From NCBI GenBank assembly GCA_966252075.1, contig CBINNP010000039.1:1-19117 (forward strand): a stretch of DNA of 19,117 nt, written 5' to 3'. Below the pieces are notes generated by a model that worked only from the letters and a program-made list of their open reading frames with translations, did not search any database and was not told the DNA's origin. Below, piece after piece: positions 1-6,578 of the stretch. This DNA comes from Solimonas sp966252075. GTDB lineage: Bacteria; Pseudomonadota; Gammaproteobacteria; Nevskiales; Nevskiaceae. The first letter of the stretch is position 1; every line of letters starts with the position of its first letter. Position numbers and translations under genes: made by a program.

Positions 1-735
1 GGGCGTCACCGCCAGCAGGCCGCTGGCGAGCACGGCGGCGACCGCGATCAGGGCGCCGAACGCCAGCGCCAGCCAGCGCCAGGCGCGGCGGCGCTCGGCC
101 GGGCTCGTCGCCGGCGTCAGGCCGCCGCTGCCCAGGTGGCGCTCGGTGAGCTTGTACTGCAGCACGCCGCCGAGCATGAACAGGCCGGCGGCGGCAAAGC
201 CGAGCCGCCACGACCAGTTCTCGCCGACCGTGCCGACCACGAACGGGGCGATCGCCGCGCCGAGGTTGATGCCCATGTAGAAGATTGAGAAGCCCGCGTC
301 GCGCCTGGCGTCGGCGCTGGTTTCATAAAGCGTGCCGACCAGCGCCGAGACATTGGGCTTGAGCAGGCCGACGCCGATGACGATGATCGCCAGGCCCAGG
401 AAGAACAGCGGCGCAGGCCCGGGGATCGCCAGCGTGAAGTTGCCGGCGGCGATCAGCAGTCCGCCCCAGAACACGGCGCGGCGCGCACCGATCAGGCGAT
501 CGGCGATCCAGCCGCCGGGCAGCGAGAACAGATAGACCGCGCCGGTGTAGAGGCCGTAGATGGCGCCGGCCTCCTCGCGCGAGACCGCCAGTCCCGGGTT
601 GGCGCCGACCGCCGCAGCGGTCAGGAAGAAGACCAGGATCGCGCGCATCCCGTAGTAGGTGAAGCGCTCCCACATTTCGGTGAAGAACAGCGTTGCGAGG
701 CCACGCGGGTGGCCCAGCCATTGTCGTTCGCTCAT
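1..735 (-). CDS. POT/PTR2 family peptide:H+ symporter, N-terminal part (C-terminus beyond window)
   Basis: Inner-membrane major-facilitator protein expected to import di- and tripeptides with protons. The frame is open from an ATG at 735 to the left edge, giving 245 codons of a family that is usually about 450-520 residues, so roughly the N-terminal half is present. Visible signatures: the proton-coupling motif ExxERFxYYG at residues 20-29 (E20, E23, R24, F25, Y27, Y28, G29), GGWIADRLIG around 74-83, GVGLLKPNVS around 121-130, and the PTR2 signature GFSIFYMGINLG at 148-159. Several hydrophobic helices alternate with short loops. An AAGGGG Shine-Dalgarno stretch lies 7 bases before the ATG. 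The gene is divergent from plsB. It could be any POT paralogue (DtpA, DtpB or similar); the substrate cannot be read from this half. Confidence 0.93.
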   Translation of the reverse strand, partial: MSERQWLGHPRGLATLFFTEMWERFTYYGMRAILVFFLTAAAVGANPGLAVSREEAGAIYGLYTGAVYLFSLPGGWIADRLIGARRAVFWGGLLIAAGNFTLAIPGPAPLFFLGLAIIVIGVGLLKPNVSALVGTLYETSADARRDAGFSIFYMGINLGAAIAPFVVGTVGENWSWRLGFAAAGLFMLGGVLQYKLTERHLGSGGLTPATSPAERRRAWRWLALAFGALIAVAAVLASGLLAVTP

Positions 736-1110
736 CAAGGGCCCCTTTGTCTTCTGCCGTGCCGCGCGCGTGGTGGCGCGAGTGCGTATGGTGGTCGCCG
801 GCACTATGCCGATGCTCGCGGCAATGGGCATCCGGTGAATCCACCAGCCGCCCCGCAAGCCCCGCGCCATCGCCCGTCATATCGCAGGTGGGGTCCTGCG
901 GTAAACTTTTTGCACAAGGAATGAAAGCCGTGGAGCCGCAATGGCGCAGCCCCGACTGCGCGCGGTCGCGCCTTTCTTCCATCTAACTCGATAAAACGCG
1001 GTTACACGGGGCGCTACAGGGCAAGGGGCAGACGGGGGCGGCGCGCAGGCGTCCGGCTCGCGGCTGGCCGAGCTTGCCCGGTCGCGGCTCGATCGCGGCC
1101 AAGGAGATGC
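736..1110. promoter_or_regulatory. Divergent intergenic region between the POT transporter and plsB
   Basis: This 375-base stretch must hold the promoters of both flanking genes. No strong sigma-70 promoter stands out; the best AT-rich candidate facing plsB is GATAAA near 989-994, without a clear -35. Other contents: a perfect 6-base inverted repeat CGCAGG/CCTGCG at 883-900, a 17-codon micro-ORF at 941-994, and a long-range complementarity GGGCAAG (1019-1025) with CTTGCCC (1073-1079) that could fold the plsB leader. The plsB ribosome binding site AAGGAG ends the region. Confidence 0.5.
941..994 (+). other. Possible 17-codon micro-ORF upstream of plsB
   Basis: An ATG at 941 is preceded by TGGAG with a 5-base gap and opens a 17-residue frame, MAQPRLRAVAPFFHLTR, ending in TAA at 992-994. 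It lies in the plsB leader and precedes a stretch that can form secondary structure. It resembles nothing I can name. A short frame with a fair ribosome binding site can arise by chance, so this is only a candidate. Confidence 0.15.
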
Positions 1111-3645
1111 ATGCGCGCCCTGTTCAACAGCGCCCTTTACGCACTGGTGTGGTGGCTGTTCCGGCCGTTCTACGGTCTGGTCCGCTATCGCACCGCGCCG
1201 CAGGCGCTGCGCGAGGCCCTGAAGGTCGACCCGACCAAGCCCGTCGTCTACATCCTGGCGCAGCGCTCCTGGGTCGACATGTTCGTGCTGGAGCGGATCT
1301 GCAAGGACCTGGTGCTGCCGCGGCCCAACCGCACCGGTTCCAACTTTCCGACCGTCGAGCGCGCCGGCGTCGTCTACATGGACGCGGTACTGGAGACGCG
1401 CGAGCGCGCCACCGAGCTGACGCGCCTGATCGAGCTGGGCATCGCCACCCGCGATTTCGACGCGCAGCTGGTGCCGGTGTCGATCTTCTGGGGGCGTGAT
1501 CCGGGCAAGGAGACCAGCCTGTGGAAGCTGCTGTTTGCCGACAGCGTGCAGGCCGGCCGCGTGCGCAAGTTCTTCATCATGCTGTTCAACGGCCGCAATG
1601 TGCTGGCGCAGTTCGGCCTGCCGTTCTCGTTCCGCGAATACGTCGACCGCTCGCCGGACAGCGCGGTGACGATCCGCAAACTGACCCGCGTGCTGCACTT
1701 CCACTTCCTGCGCGCACGCACGGCGGCGCTGGGGCCGACGCTGCTGCGCCGCGGCGTGGTGATCGACGGCCTGCTCGCCGCGCCGGGCGTGCAGCGGGCC
1801 ATCGCCCGCGCTGCCGGCAAGAACGGCATGACGGCCGACAAGGCCAGGCGCTACGCGCGCAAGTGCGCCGAGGAAGTGGCCGCCAACTACTCGACCACCA
1901 GCATCAATTTCCTCGAGCGCTTTCTCAACCATTTCGTCTTCAAGCGGGTGTTCTCCGGCATCGAGGTGCGCGGCCTGGAGCGGATGCGCCAGCTGGCGCA
2001 GCAGTACGAGCTGGTCTACATGCCCTCGCACCGCTCGCACGCCGACTACCTGCTGGTGAGTTACTCGCTGTACCACGCCGGCGTGGTGCCGCCGCACATC
2101 GCAGCCGGCGTCAACCTCAACTTCTGGCCGATCGGCGGCCTGCTGCGTCGCTGTGGCGCCTTCTATCTGCGCCGCAGCTTTTCCGGGGATGCGATCTACA
2201 CCGCGGTATTCCGCGCCTATGTGGACGCGCTGATCCGTCGCGGCTACGCGATCGAGTTCTTCCCTGAAGGCGGGCGCAGCCGCACCGGCCGCCTGCTGGC
2301 GCCGAAGACCGGCCTGATGTCGATGGTGGTGGAGGCCGGCCTGCGGCAGAGCGCGCGGCGCGTGGCGATGGTGCCGGTCTACATCGGCTACGACCGTGTC
2401 TGGGAAGTGAGCAGCTATACCAAGGAGCTGCGCGGCGCGGGCAAGACCAAGGAGTCTGCCGAAGGCCTGCTCAAGGCCGGCAAGATCCTCAACAAGTCCT
2501 ACGGCAAGACCTACATCAACTTCGGCGAGCCGATCATCCTGCAGGACTACGCCGAACAGCACATGCCGGGCTGGCGCGAGGCGCTGGCTGCCGACGATGA
2601 GGCCCTGCCGGACAACTTCAAGAGCTTCGTCACCCGGCTGGCACTCGATCACAGCCGCCGCATCAACGCCGCCGCCGTGGCCAACCCGGCGAGCCTGACG
2701 GCGGTGGCCCTGCTGTCATCGCCGCAGCGCGTGGTCTCGGCCGATGAGCTGGTCGAGCAGATCGGCCATCTGATCGGCCTGCTCAAGGGGCAGCCCTACA
2801 GCGAGCACCTGTTCGTACCGGAGACGTCGCCGCGCGAGATCGTCGAGACCAGCGCGCCGATCGGCCGCATCGCCAAGGTGCCGCATGCCTGGGGCGAGCT
2901 GTACGGCGTGTCGGCGCGTGATGCGGTGGCGCTGACCTACAACCGCAACAACATCCAGCACCTGTTCGCGATCCCCTCGCTGATCGCCAATCTGTTCCGC
3001 ACCCGCCTGCTGCTGTCCGACGACGCGGTGGTGATGGGTGTGCGGGCGTTGTATCCGTTCCTGCGCAACGAATTCTTCCTGCGCTGGCAGCCCGAGGAAG
3101 TCGAGGCCGTGGCCAAGGGCTGGATCGAGGTGATGCTCGGGCTCGGGCTGCTGTCGCGCGAGAACGATCGCCTGCGCCGGCCGGACGCCAACCAGCCGGC
3201 GTACTCGACGCTGGCGATGCTCGGCCGCGTGCTCGGCGAGACGCAGGAGCGCTACTGCATGACCGCGCTGCTGCTGGCCGACGAGCGCCGCCGCCAGGGC
3301 GGCAGCCTGCGCCGCGAGACGGTCGAGGAGGACTGCCGGCTGCTGGCCGAGCGCATCGCCATCCTGACCGGCCGTGACGCGCCGGAGTTCTTCGACAAGA
3401 CGCTGTTCCGCAACTATCTCAACACGATGATCGAGATCGGTCTGGTCAGCGTCGCCGCCGACAAGACCCTGGTCGTCGACGCGCGTATCGACCGCATCGC
3501 CGAGCGCTCGCAGGAGCTGCTGTCCGACGAGACGCGGCAGATGCTGTTGCAGTTGCTGTCGCGCCGCCGCCAGACCGCCCGCGCCCTGGCGACTACGGCA
3601 GCGTCGCCGTCGGATCCACCGCCGCCGCACGAACCTTCGGCCTGA
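1111..3645 (+). CDS. plsB: Glycerol-3-phosphate 1-O-acyltransferase PlsB
   Basis: Inner-membrane enzyme that acylates sn-glycerol 3-phosphate at position 1 from acyl-CoA or acyl-ACP, the first committed step of phospholipid synthesis. At 844 residues it is slightly longer than E. coli PlsB (about 807). The four acyltransferase blocks are intact: HRSHAD with catalytic H307 and D312 (HX4D), the NLNFWP/LRRCGAFYLRRSF region around 335-360, FPEGGRSR at 384-391, and VPVYIGYD at 421-428. The characteristic C-terminal NRNNIQHLFAIPS and APEFFDKTLFRNYL segments are also present. The start is fixed by AAGGAG at 1101-1106, four bases before the ATG; an overlapping ATG at 1107 is in another frame. The last 20 or so residues form a low-complexity Ala/Ser/Pro tail that E. 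coli PlsB lacks. No partner gene is co-transcribed with confidence. Confidence 0.97.
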   Translation: MRALFNSALYALVWWLFRPFYGLVRYRTAPQALREALKVDPTKPVVYILAQRSWVDMFVLERICKDLVLPRPNRTGSNFPTVERAGVVYMDAVLETRERATELTRLIELGIATRDFDAQLVPVSIFWGRDPGKETSLWKLLFADSVQAGRVRKFFIMLFNGRNVLAQFGLPFSFREYVDRSPDSAVTIRKLTRVLHFHFLRARTAALGPTLLRRGVVIDGLLAAPGVQRAIARAAGKNGMTADKARRYARKCAEEVAANYSTTSINFLERFLNHFVFKRVFSGIEVRGLERMRQLAQQYELVYMPSHRSHADYLLVSYSLYHAGVVPPHIAAGVNLNFWPIGGLLRRCGAFYLRRSFSGDAIYTAVFRAYVDALIRRGYAIEFFPEGGRSRTGRLLAPKTGLMSMVVEAGLRQSARRVAMVPVYIGYDRVWEVSSYTKELRGAGKTKESAEGLLKAGKILNKSYGKTYINFGEPIILQDYAEQHMPGWREALAADDEALPDNFKSFVTRLALDHSRRINAAAVANPASLTAVALLSSPQRVVSADELVEQIGHLIGLLKGQPYSEHLFVPETSPREIVETSAPIGRIAKVPHAWGELYGVSARDAVALTYNRNNIQHLFAIPSLIANLFRTRLLLSDDAVVMGVRALYPFLRNEFFLRWQPEEVEAVAKGWIEVMLGLGLLSRENDRLRRPDANQPAYSTLAMLGRVLGETQERYCMTALLLADERRRQGGSLRRETVEEDCRLLAERIAILTGRDAPEFFDKTLFRNYLNTMIEIGLVSVAADKTLVVDARIDRIAERSQELLSDETRQMLLQLLSRRRQTARALATTAASPSDPPPPHEPSA

Positions 3646-3663
3646 TCCACGGTCCGAATGGCC

Positions 3664-3674
3664 GCCGCTATAAT
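3664..3674 (+). promoter_or_regulatory. Sigma-70 promoter (-10 TATAAT) for the FKBP gene
   Basis: A perfect TATAAT lies at 3669-3674, 19 bases after the plsB stop, with a predicted start near 3681. No good -35 hexamer is present at 16-18 bases upstream. The 11-base context GCCGCTATAAT recurs almost exactly (GCCGCTATACT) before atpI. Confidence 0.6.
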
Positions 3675-3676
3675 CC

Positions 3677-3704
3677 GAGCCCACCGGGGCTCAAAGCCCT
3701 CTTT
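3677..3704 (+). promoter_or_regulatory. Overlapping alternative hairpins in the FKBP leader (possible attenuator or plsB terminator)
   Basis: GAGCCC (3677-3682) can pair with GGGCTC (3687-3692). The same GGGCT (3687-3691) can instead pair with AGCCC (3695-3699), and that second hairpin is followed by CTCTTTTC, which looks like an intrinsic terminator. The two folds exclude each other. The element could end plsB transcripts or attenuate the FKBP message; the sequence alone does not decide. Confidence 0.35.
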
Positions 3705-3721
3705 TCATATCTGGAACCTTC

Positions 3722-4459
3722 ATGATCCCTTCGCTCCGTCTGCTCGCCATCGCCGTCGCTGCGGCGAGCCTCGTTTCCGCCTGCGCGCCCAAGCAGGACT
3801 CGTCGGCCGACGCCGGTGCCGGTCTTGAATCCGATGCGCAGAAGTTCGGCTATGCCCTGGGTTACGACCTCGGCAAGCAGCTGGAGCCGCTGAAGGAAGA
3901 CACCGACCTGGCCGCGCTCAAGGCCGGCCTCGACGACGCCGTCGGCGGCAAGGACCCGAAGCTGGACGACGCCGCCCGCGACCAGATCAAGAACACGGTC
4001 GACCAGCGCATGCGCGAGCGCCTGCTCAAGCAGCGCGAAGACCAGGCGGTCAAGAACAAGGAAGAGGGCGAGAAGTTCCTCGCCGAGAACGCCAAGCGCG
4101 AAGGCGTGAAGACCACGGCCTCGGGTCTGCAGTACGAAGTGATCACCGAGGGCAAGGGCGAGCACCCGAAGGCGTCGGATACCGTCACCGTCAACTACGT
4201 CGGCACCCTGCTCAACGGCGAGGAGTTCGACAACTCCTACAAGCGCGGCCAGGCGCTGACGATGCCGCTCAACGGCTTCATCCCGGGCTGGACCGAAGGC
4301 GTGCAGCTGATGACGCCGGGCAGCAAGTACAAGTTCTACATTCCGTCGAGCCTCGCCTACGGCGAGCGCGGCGCCGGCGTGAAGATGGGCCCGAACCAGA
4401 CGCTGGTTTTCGAGGTCGAGCTGCTGTCGATCGGCGAGCCCAAGGAAGACGCCAAGTAA
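3722..4459 (+). CDS. FKBP-type peptidyl-prolyl cis-trans isomerase, predicted outer-membrane lipoprotein (Mip/FkpA-like)
   Basis: Catalyses cis-trans isomerisation of Xaa-Pro bonds and helps fold envelope proteins. The 245-residue protein has a short lipoprotein signal with lipobox VSAC, so Cys21 is the predicted lipidated residue; residue +2 is Ala rather than Asp, which favours outer-membrane sorting. Residues about 36-125 match the N-terminal FKBP dimerisation region, with a charged alpha-helical linker. Residues about 133-237 are the FKBP domain, with the usual active-site residues present: Y159, F169, D170, I187, W190, Y213 and F230. The ribosome binding site is weak (GGA at 3713-3715, six bases before the ATG). 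The gene has its own promoter and a strong terminator, so it is probably monocistronic. FkpA versus Mip naming cannot be settled here. Confidence 0.94.
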   Translation: MIPSLRLLAIAVAAASLVSACAPKQDSSADAGAGLESDAQKFGYALGYDLGKQLEPLKEDTDLAALKAGLDDAVGGKDPKLDDAARDQIKNTVDQRMRERLLKQREDQAVKNKEEGEKFLAENAKREGVKTTASGLQYEVITEGKGEHPKASDTVTVNYVGTLLNGEEFDNSYKRGQALTMPLNGFIPGWTEGVQLMTPGSKYKFYIPSSLAYGERGAGVKMGPNQTLVFEVELLSIGEPKEDAK

Positions 4460-4503
4460 GGCATCAGTTAGGCGCGGCGCGCAGCCGCTTCGCGCCTTGC
4501 CGG

Positions 4504-4530
4504 ACGCCGCCTTCGGGCGGCGTTTTCGTT
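4504..4530 (+). terminator. Rho-independent terminator of the FKBP gene
   Basis: An 8-base stem ACGCCGCC/GGCGGCGT closes a TTCG tetraloop (4504-4523) and is followed by TTTTCGTT. It begins 45 bases after the FKBP stop codon. A further GC-rich inverted repeat, AGGCGCG/CGCGCCT (4470-4497), lies between the stop and this hairpin. Confidence 0.9.
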
Positions 4531-4540
4531 GCAGGCTCTG

Positions 4541-4581
4541 CAAGAAAAAGCCCCGGCGATCTGCATCGCCGGGGCTTCTTT
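4541..4581. terminator. Bidirectional terminator between the convergent FKBP and OmpA genes
   Basis: An 11-base perfect stem GCCCCGGCGAT/ATCGCCGGGGC (4550-4560 and 4565-4575) has loop CTGC. It is flanked by TTCTTT on the plus side and by AAGAAAAA on the other, which reads TTTTTCTT on the minus strand. It therefore fits termination in both directions, mainly for the minus-strand OmpA gene that ends 21 bases away at 4602. Confidence 0.9.
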
Positions 4582-4601
4582 AATGACAGCAATGGCGGCG
4601 C

Positions 4602-5732
4602 TTACTCCTTGGTCACTTTGAACTCGACGCGGCGGTTCTGCGCGCGGCCCTCGGGATCCTTGTTGGACGCCACCGGGCGGCTTTCACCGTAGCCCCGGGT
4701 CTGCAGTCGCGAGGCGTCGATGCCCTTGGAGATCAGGTAGCTGCGAGCCGAAGCGGCGCGCAATTGCGAGAGCTTCAGGTTGTACGCATCGGTGCCGACC
4801 GCGTCGGTATGGCCCTCGATGATCAGGTTCATCGACGGCTGACCGCGCAGGCCTTCGACGATCTTGTCGAGCGAATCCTGCGAAGTGCCCGACAGCTTCG
4901 AGGAATTGAACTCGAAGTTGATGTCGCGCAGCACCACGGTGGCCGCCTTGATCGCGCAGCCGCGCGAGTCGACACGCATGCCGGCCGGCGTGTTCGGGCA
5001 GGCGTCGACGTTGTCGAGCACGCCGTCGCCGTCGCTGTCCTTCGGCGGCGGGGGTGGTGGCGGCGGCAACGGGCAGCCCTTGGTGTCGACCGGCACGCCG
5101 CGCGGCGTGTTCGGGCACTGGTCGAGCGGATCGGGCACGCCGTCACCGTCGCTGTCGGCCGGCGGCGGCGGGGGAGGTGGCGGCGGAGGCGGCTCGTTGC
5201 GGCCGAACGCCAGCTGCACACCGGCATTGATGCGCGTATCCATCACGTAGTCGCGCCCGGCCTCGACCTCGTCGTCCCAGATCCAGTAGCGCTTGGCGTC
5301 GATGCGGATCGCCGCACTTCCGCTCTGGTTGAGGTTGATCAGGAAGCCGCCACCGGCATTGGCAAAGCCATTGGTGCCGCTGTTGATGTCGCGGTCCTCG
5401 TACTGCGCGCCGCCGCCGAGCAGCAGAAATGGCGAGACCCAGCCGCGACCGAACGGATAGACGGCGAAGTCGAGCCCGCCACCCCATTGCTTGTCGGAGC
5501 CCGGCGCGCCGTCATGTTCGGCGCGCAGGCCGTACAGATTGATTTCCGGTGCGAAGTACTGCGTCACCGGGAAGCCGAACAGAATCGTTCCGCCGAGGCC
5601 GTCTTCGTTGTTGCGGGCCGAATCGGGGAATAGATACGTGCCTTGAAGTCCGAAGTACGGCACCTCCTCGGCATGTGCGAATGGCGCTGCCGCCGCCATC
5701 GCGATACCAGCTAAAGCGAATCGCATTTTCAT
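4602..5732 (-). CDS. OmpA-family outer-membrane protein with TSP3 repeats and peptidoglycan-binding domain
   Basis: Predicted outer-membrane beta-barrel porin/anchor that tethers the membrane to peptidoglycan. The protein is 376 residues. A signal peptide is cleaved after AHA (residue 21). Residues about 22-180 form the barrel, with alternating hydrophobic strands and a final GVQLAFGRN strand. Two linker units follow, each a proline run (11 and 8 prolines) plus a thrombospondin type 3 module (DSDGDGV...CPNTP) with cysteine pairs C206/C220 and C245/C259. Residues about 265-376 are the OmpA C-terminal domain, with D310 in EGHTDAVG and R325 in NLKLSQLRAAS as the diaminopimelate-binding pair, ending in GRAQNRRVEF. 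The ATG at 5732 is chosen over a longer upstream frame because AAGGA lies 8 bases before it and it starts the signal peptide. OprF-like function is plausible. The TSP3 modules suggest calcium binding. Confidence 0.93.
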   Translation of the reverse strand: MKMRFALAGIAMAAAAPFAHAEEVPYFGLQGTYLFPDSARNNEDGLGGTILFGFPVTQYFAPEINLYGLRAEHDGAPGSDKQWGGGLDFAVYPFGRGWVSPFLLLGGGAQYEDRDINSGTNGFANAGGGFLINLNQSGSAAIRIDAKRYWIWDDEVEAGRDYVMDTRINAGVQLAFGRNEPPPPPPPPPPPADSDGDGVPDPLDQCPNTPRGVPVDTKGCPLPPPPPPPPKDSDGDGVLDNVDACPNTPAGMRVDSRGCAIKAATVVLRDINFEFNSSKLSGTSQDSLDKIVEGLRGQPSMNLIIEGHTDAVGTDAYNLKLSQLRAASARSYLISKGIDASRLQTRGYGESRPVASNKDPEGRAQNRRVEFKVTKE

Positions 5733-5978
5733 TCTGCTATTCCTTCTGAGTGGGGATGGAAGGACGAACAGAAAGCTCGCGGTAACTGGTTCTCCCGATC
5801 CCGCGTTAACTCCCTGTGCGGGCGATGTTGGGTGCCGGCAATGAATCAATGCTGAACCCCGGCGCCCGCGCGCGGCCGACTGGCACCGCAGCCACTGCCG
5901 CCGGTCGCATCTGTCTTGTTCCATACGCATCCGTATGTTTTGATGGTCCGAACTCCGCATCGAGGTACGCGACCGCTC
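5733..5978. promoter_or_regulatory. Divergent intergenic region between the OmpA gene and tetR
   Basis: These 246 bases carry control signals for both genes. The minus-strand side has a clear ribosome binding site for the OmpA gene but no convincing sigma-70 promoter that I can point to. The plus-strand side carries the palindrome and putative promoter listed separately. Confidence 0.5.
5916..5944 (+). promoter_or_regulatory. Putative tetR-fadE promoter with embedded palindromic operator
   Basis: The 16-base palindrome CATACG-CATC-CGTATG (5922-5937) has two perfect 6-base arms, a size and form typical of TetR-family operators. It lies exactly in the 17-base spacer between a -35-like TTGTTC (5916-5921) and a weak -10-like TTTGAT (5939-5944). 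A start near 5951 would leave about 28 bases before the ATG at 5979. Binding of the downstream TetR protein would block RNA polymerase, which predicts autoregulation. Confidence 0.55.
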
Positions 5979-6578
5979 ATGGCGACGCAGATCCGTTCCA
6001 GCTTGACCGCCGAAGCCTGGGCGGAAGCCGCGCTCGAGGTGATTGCGAGCGACGGTTTCGATGCCGTCGCGATCGAGCCGCTGGCGCGTCAGCTGGGAGT
6101 CACCAAGGGCAGCTTCTACTGGCACTTCAGCAATCGCGAGGCCTTGTTGCGGGCCGCGCTGCAGCGCTGGGAGAAGGCGGAGACCGTCGACATCCTGGCG
6201 CGTGCGGGCCCGGAGTCCGATCCGTATCAGCGCATCGTCAAGCTGTTCAAGGCGGCCAACTCGAGCTACCGCGCCGGCCGCCTGTATCTGGCGATCGCGG
6301 CAGCGCAGGACAGGCCGATGGTGCAGATGTTCGTGCGGCGCGTTTCCGAACAACGGCTGCAGTACCTGTTCGATTGCTATCGCGCGCTGGGCTATGGCAC
6401 GGCGCTGGCGAGACATTGGGCACGCTTCGCGTATGCGACCTACATGGGCAACCTGCAGATCTCGCGCGACACGCCGGAGCTGATGCCCGGCGGCTCCGCA
6501 TACGGCGATTACGTGAAGCTGATGATTCAGACCCTGATCCCGCAGCCGTCCGAGACGCTGCGTACAGCTGGAGCATGA
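5979..6578 (+). CDS. TetR/AcrR family transcriptional regulator, likely controlling fadE
   Basis: A one-component repressor of about 199 residues, the usual family length. Residues about 15-60 form the DNA-binding helix-turn-helix (VIASDGFDAVAIEPLARQLG then VTKGSFYWHFSNREALL), with recognition helix VTKGSFYWHF at 41-50. The C-terminal two thirds form the alpha-helical ligand domain. The ATG at 5979 is preferred; alternatives at 5943 (ATG) and 5916 (TTG) would start inside the putative promoter/operator. Its Shine-Dalgarno is weak (GAGG at 5962-5965). The stop overlaps the fadE start (ATGA at 6575-6578), so the two are translationally coupled. By context the ligand may be an acyl-CoA or fatty acid; that is inference. 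Confidence 0.9.
   Translation: MATQIRSSLTAEAWAEAALEVIASDGFDAVAIEPLARQLGVTKGSFYWHFSNREALLRAALQRWEKAETVDILARAGPESDPYQRIVKLFKAANSSYRAGRLYLAIAAAQDRPMVQMFVRRVSEQRLQYLFDCYRALGYGTALARHWARFAYATYMGNLQISRDTPELMPGGSAYGDYVKLMIQTLIPQPSETLRTAGA

Noticed and set aside
877..2652. A 591-codon minus-strand frame over plsB
   Set aside because: Composition typical of a shadow frame and no recognisable domain; the opposite strand encodes intact PlsB motifs.
5816..6574. In-frame upstream extension of fadE that would make a 1079-residue protein
   Set aside because: The extension overlaps the TetR gene in another frame, has no family homology by eye, and the ATGA junction with a conserved hydrophobic N-terminus explains the real start.
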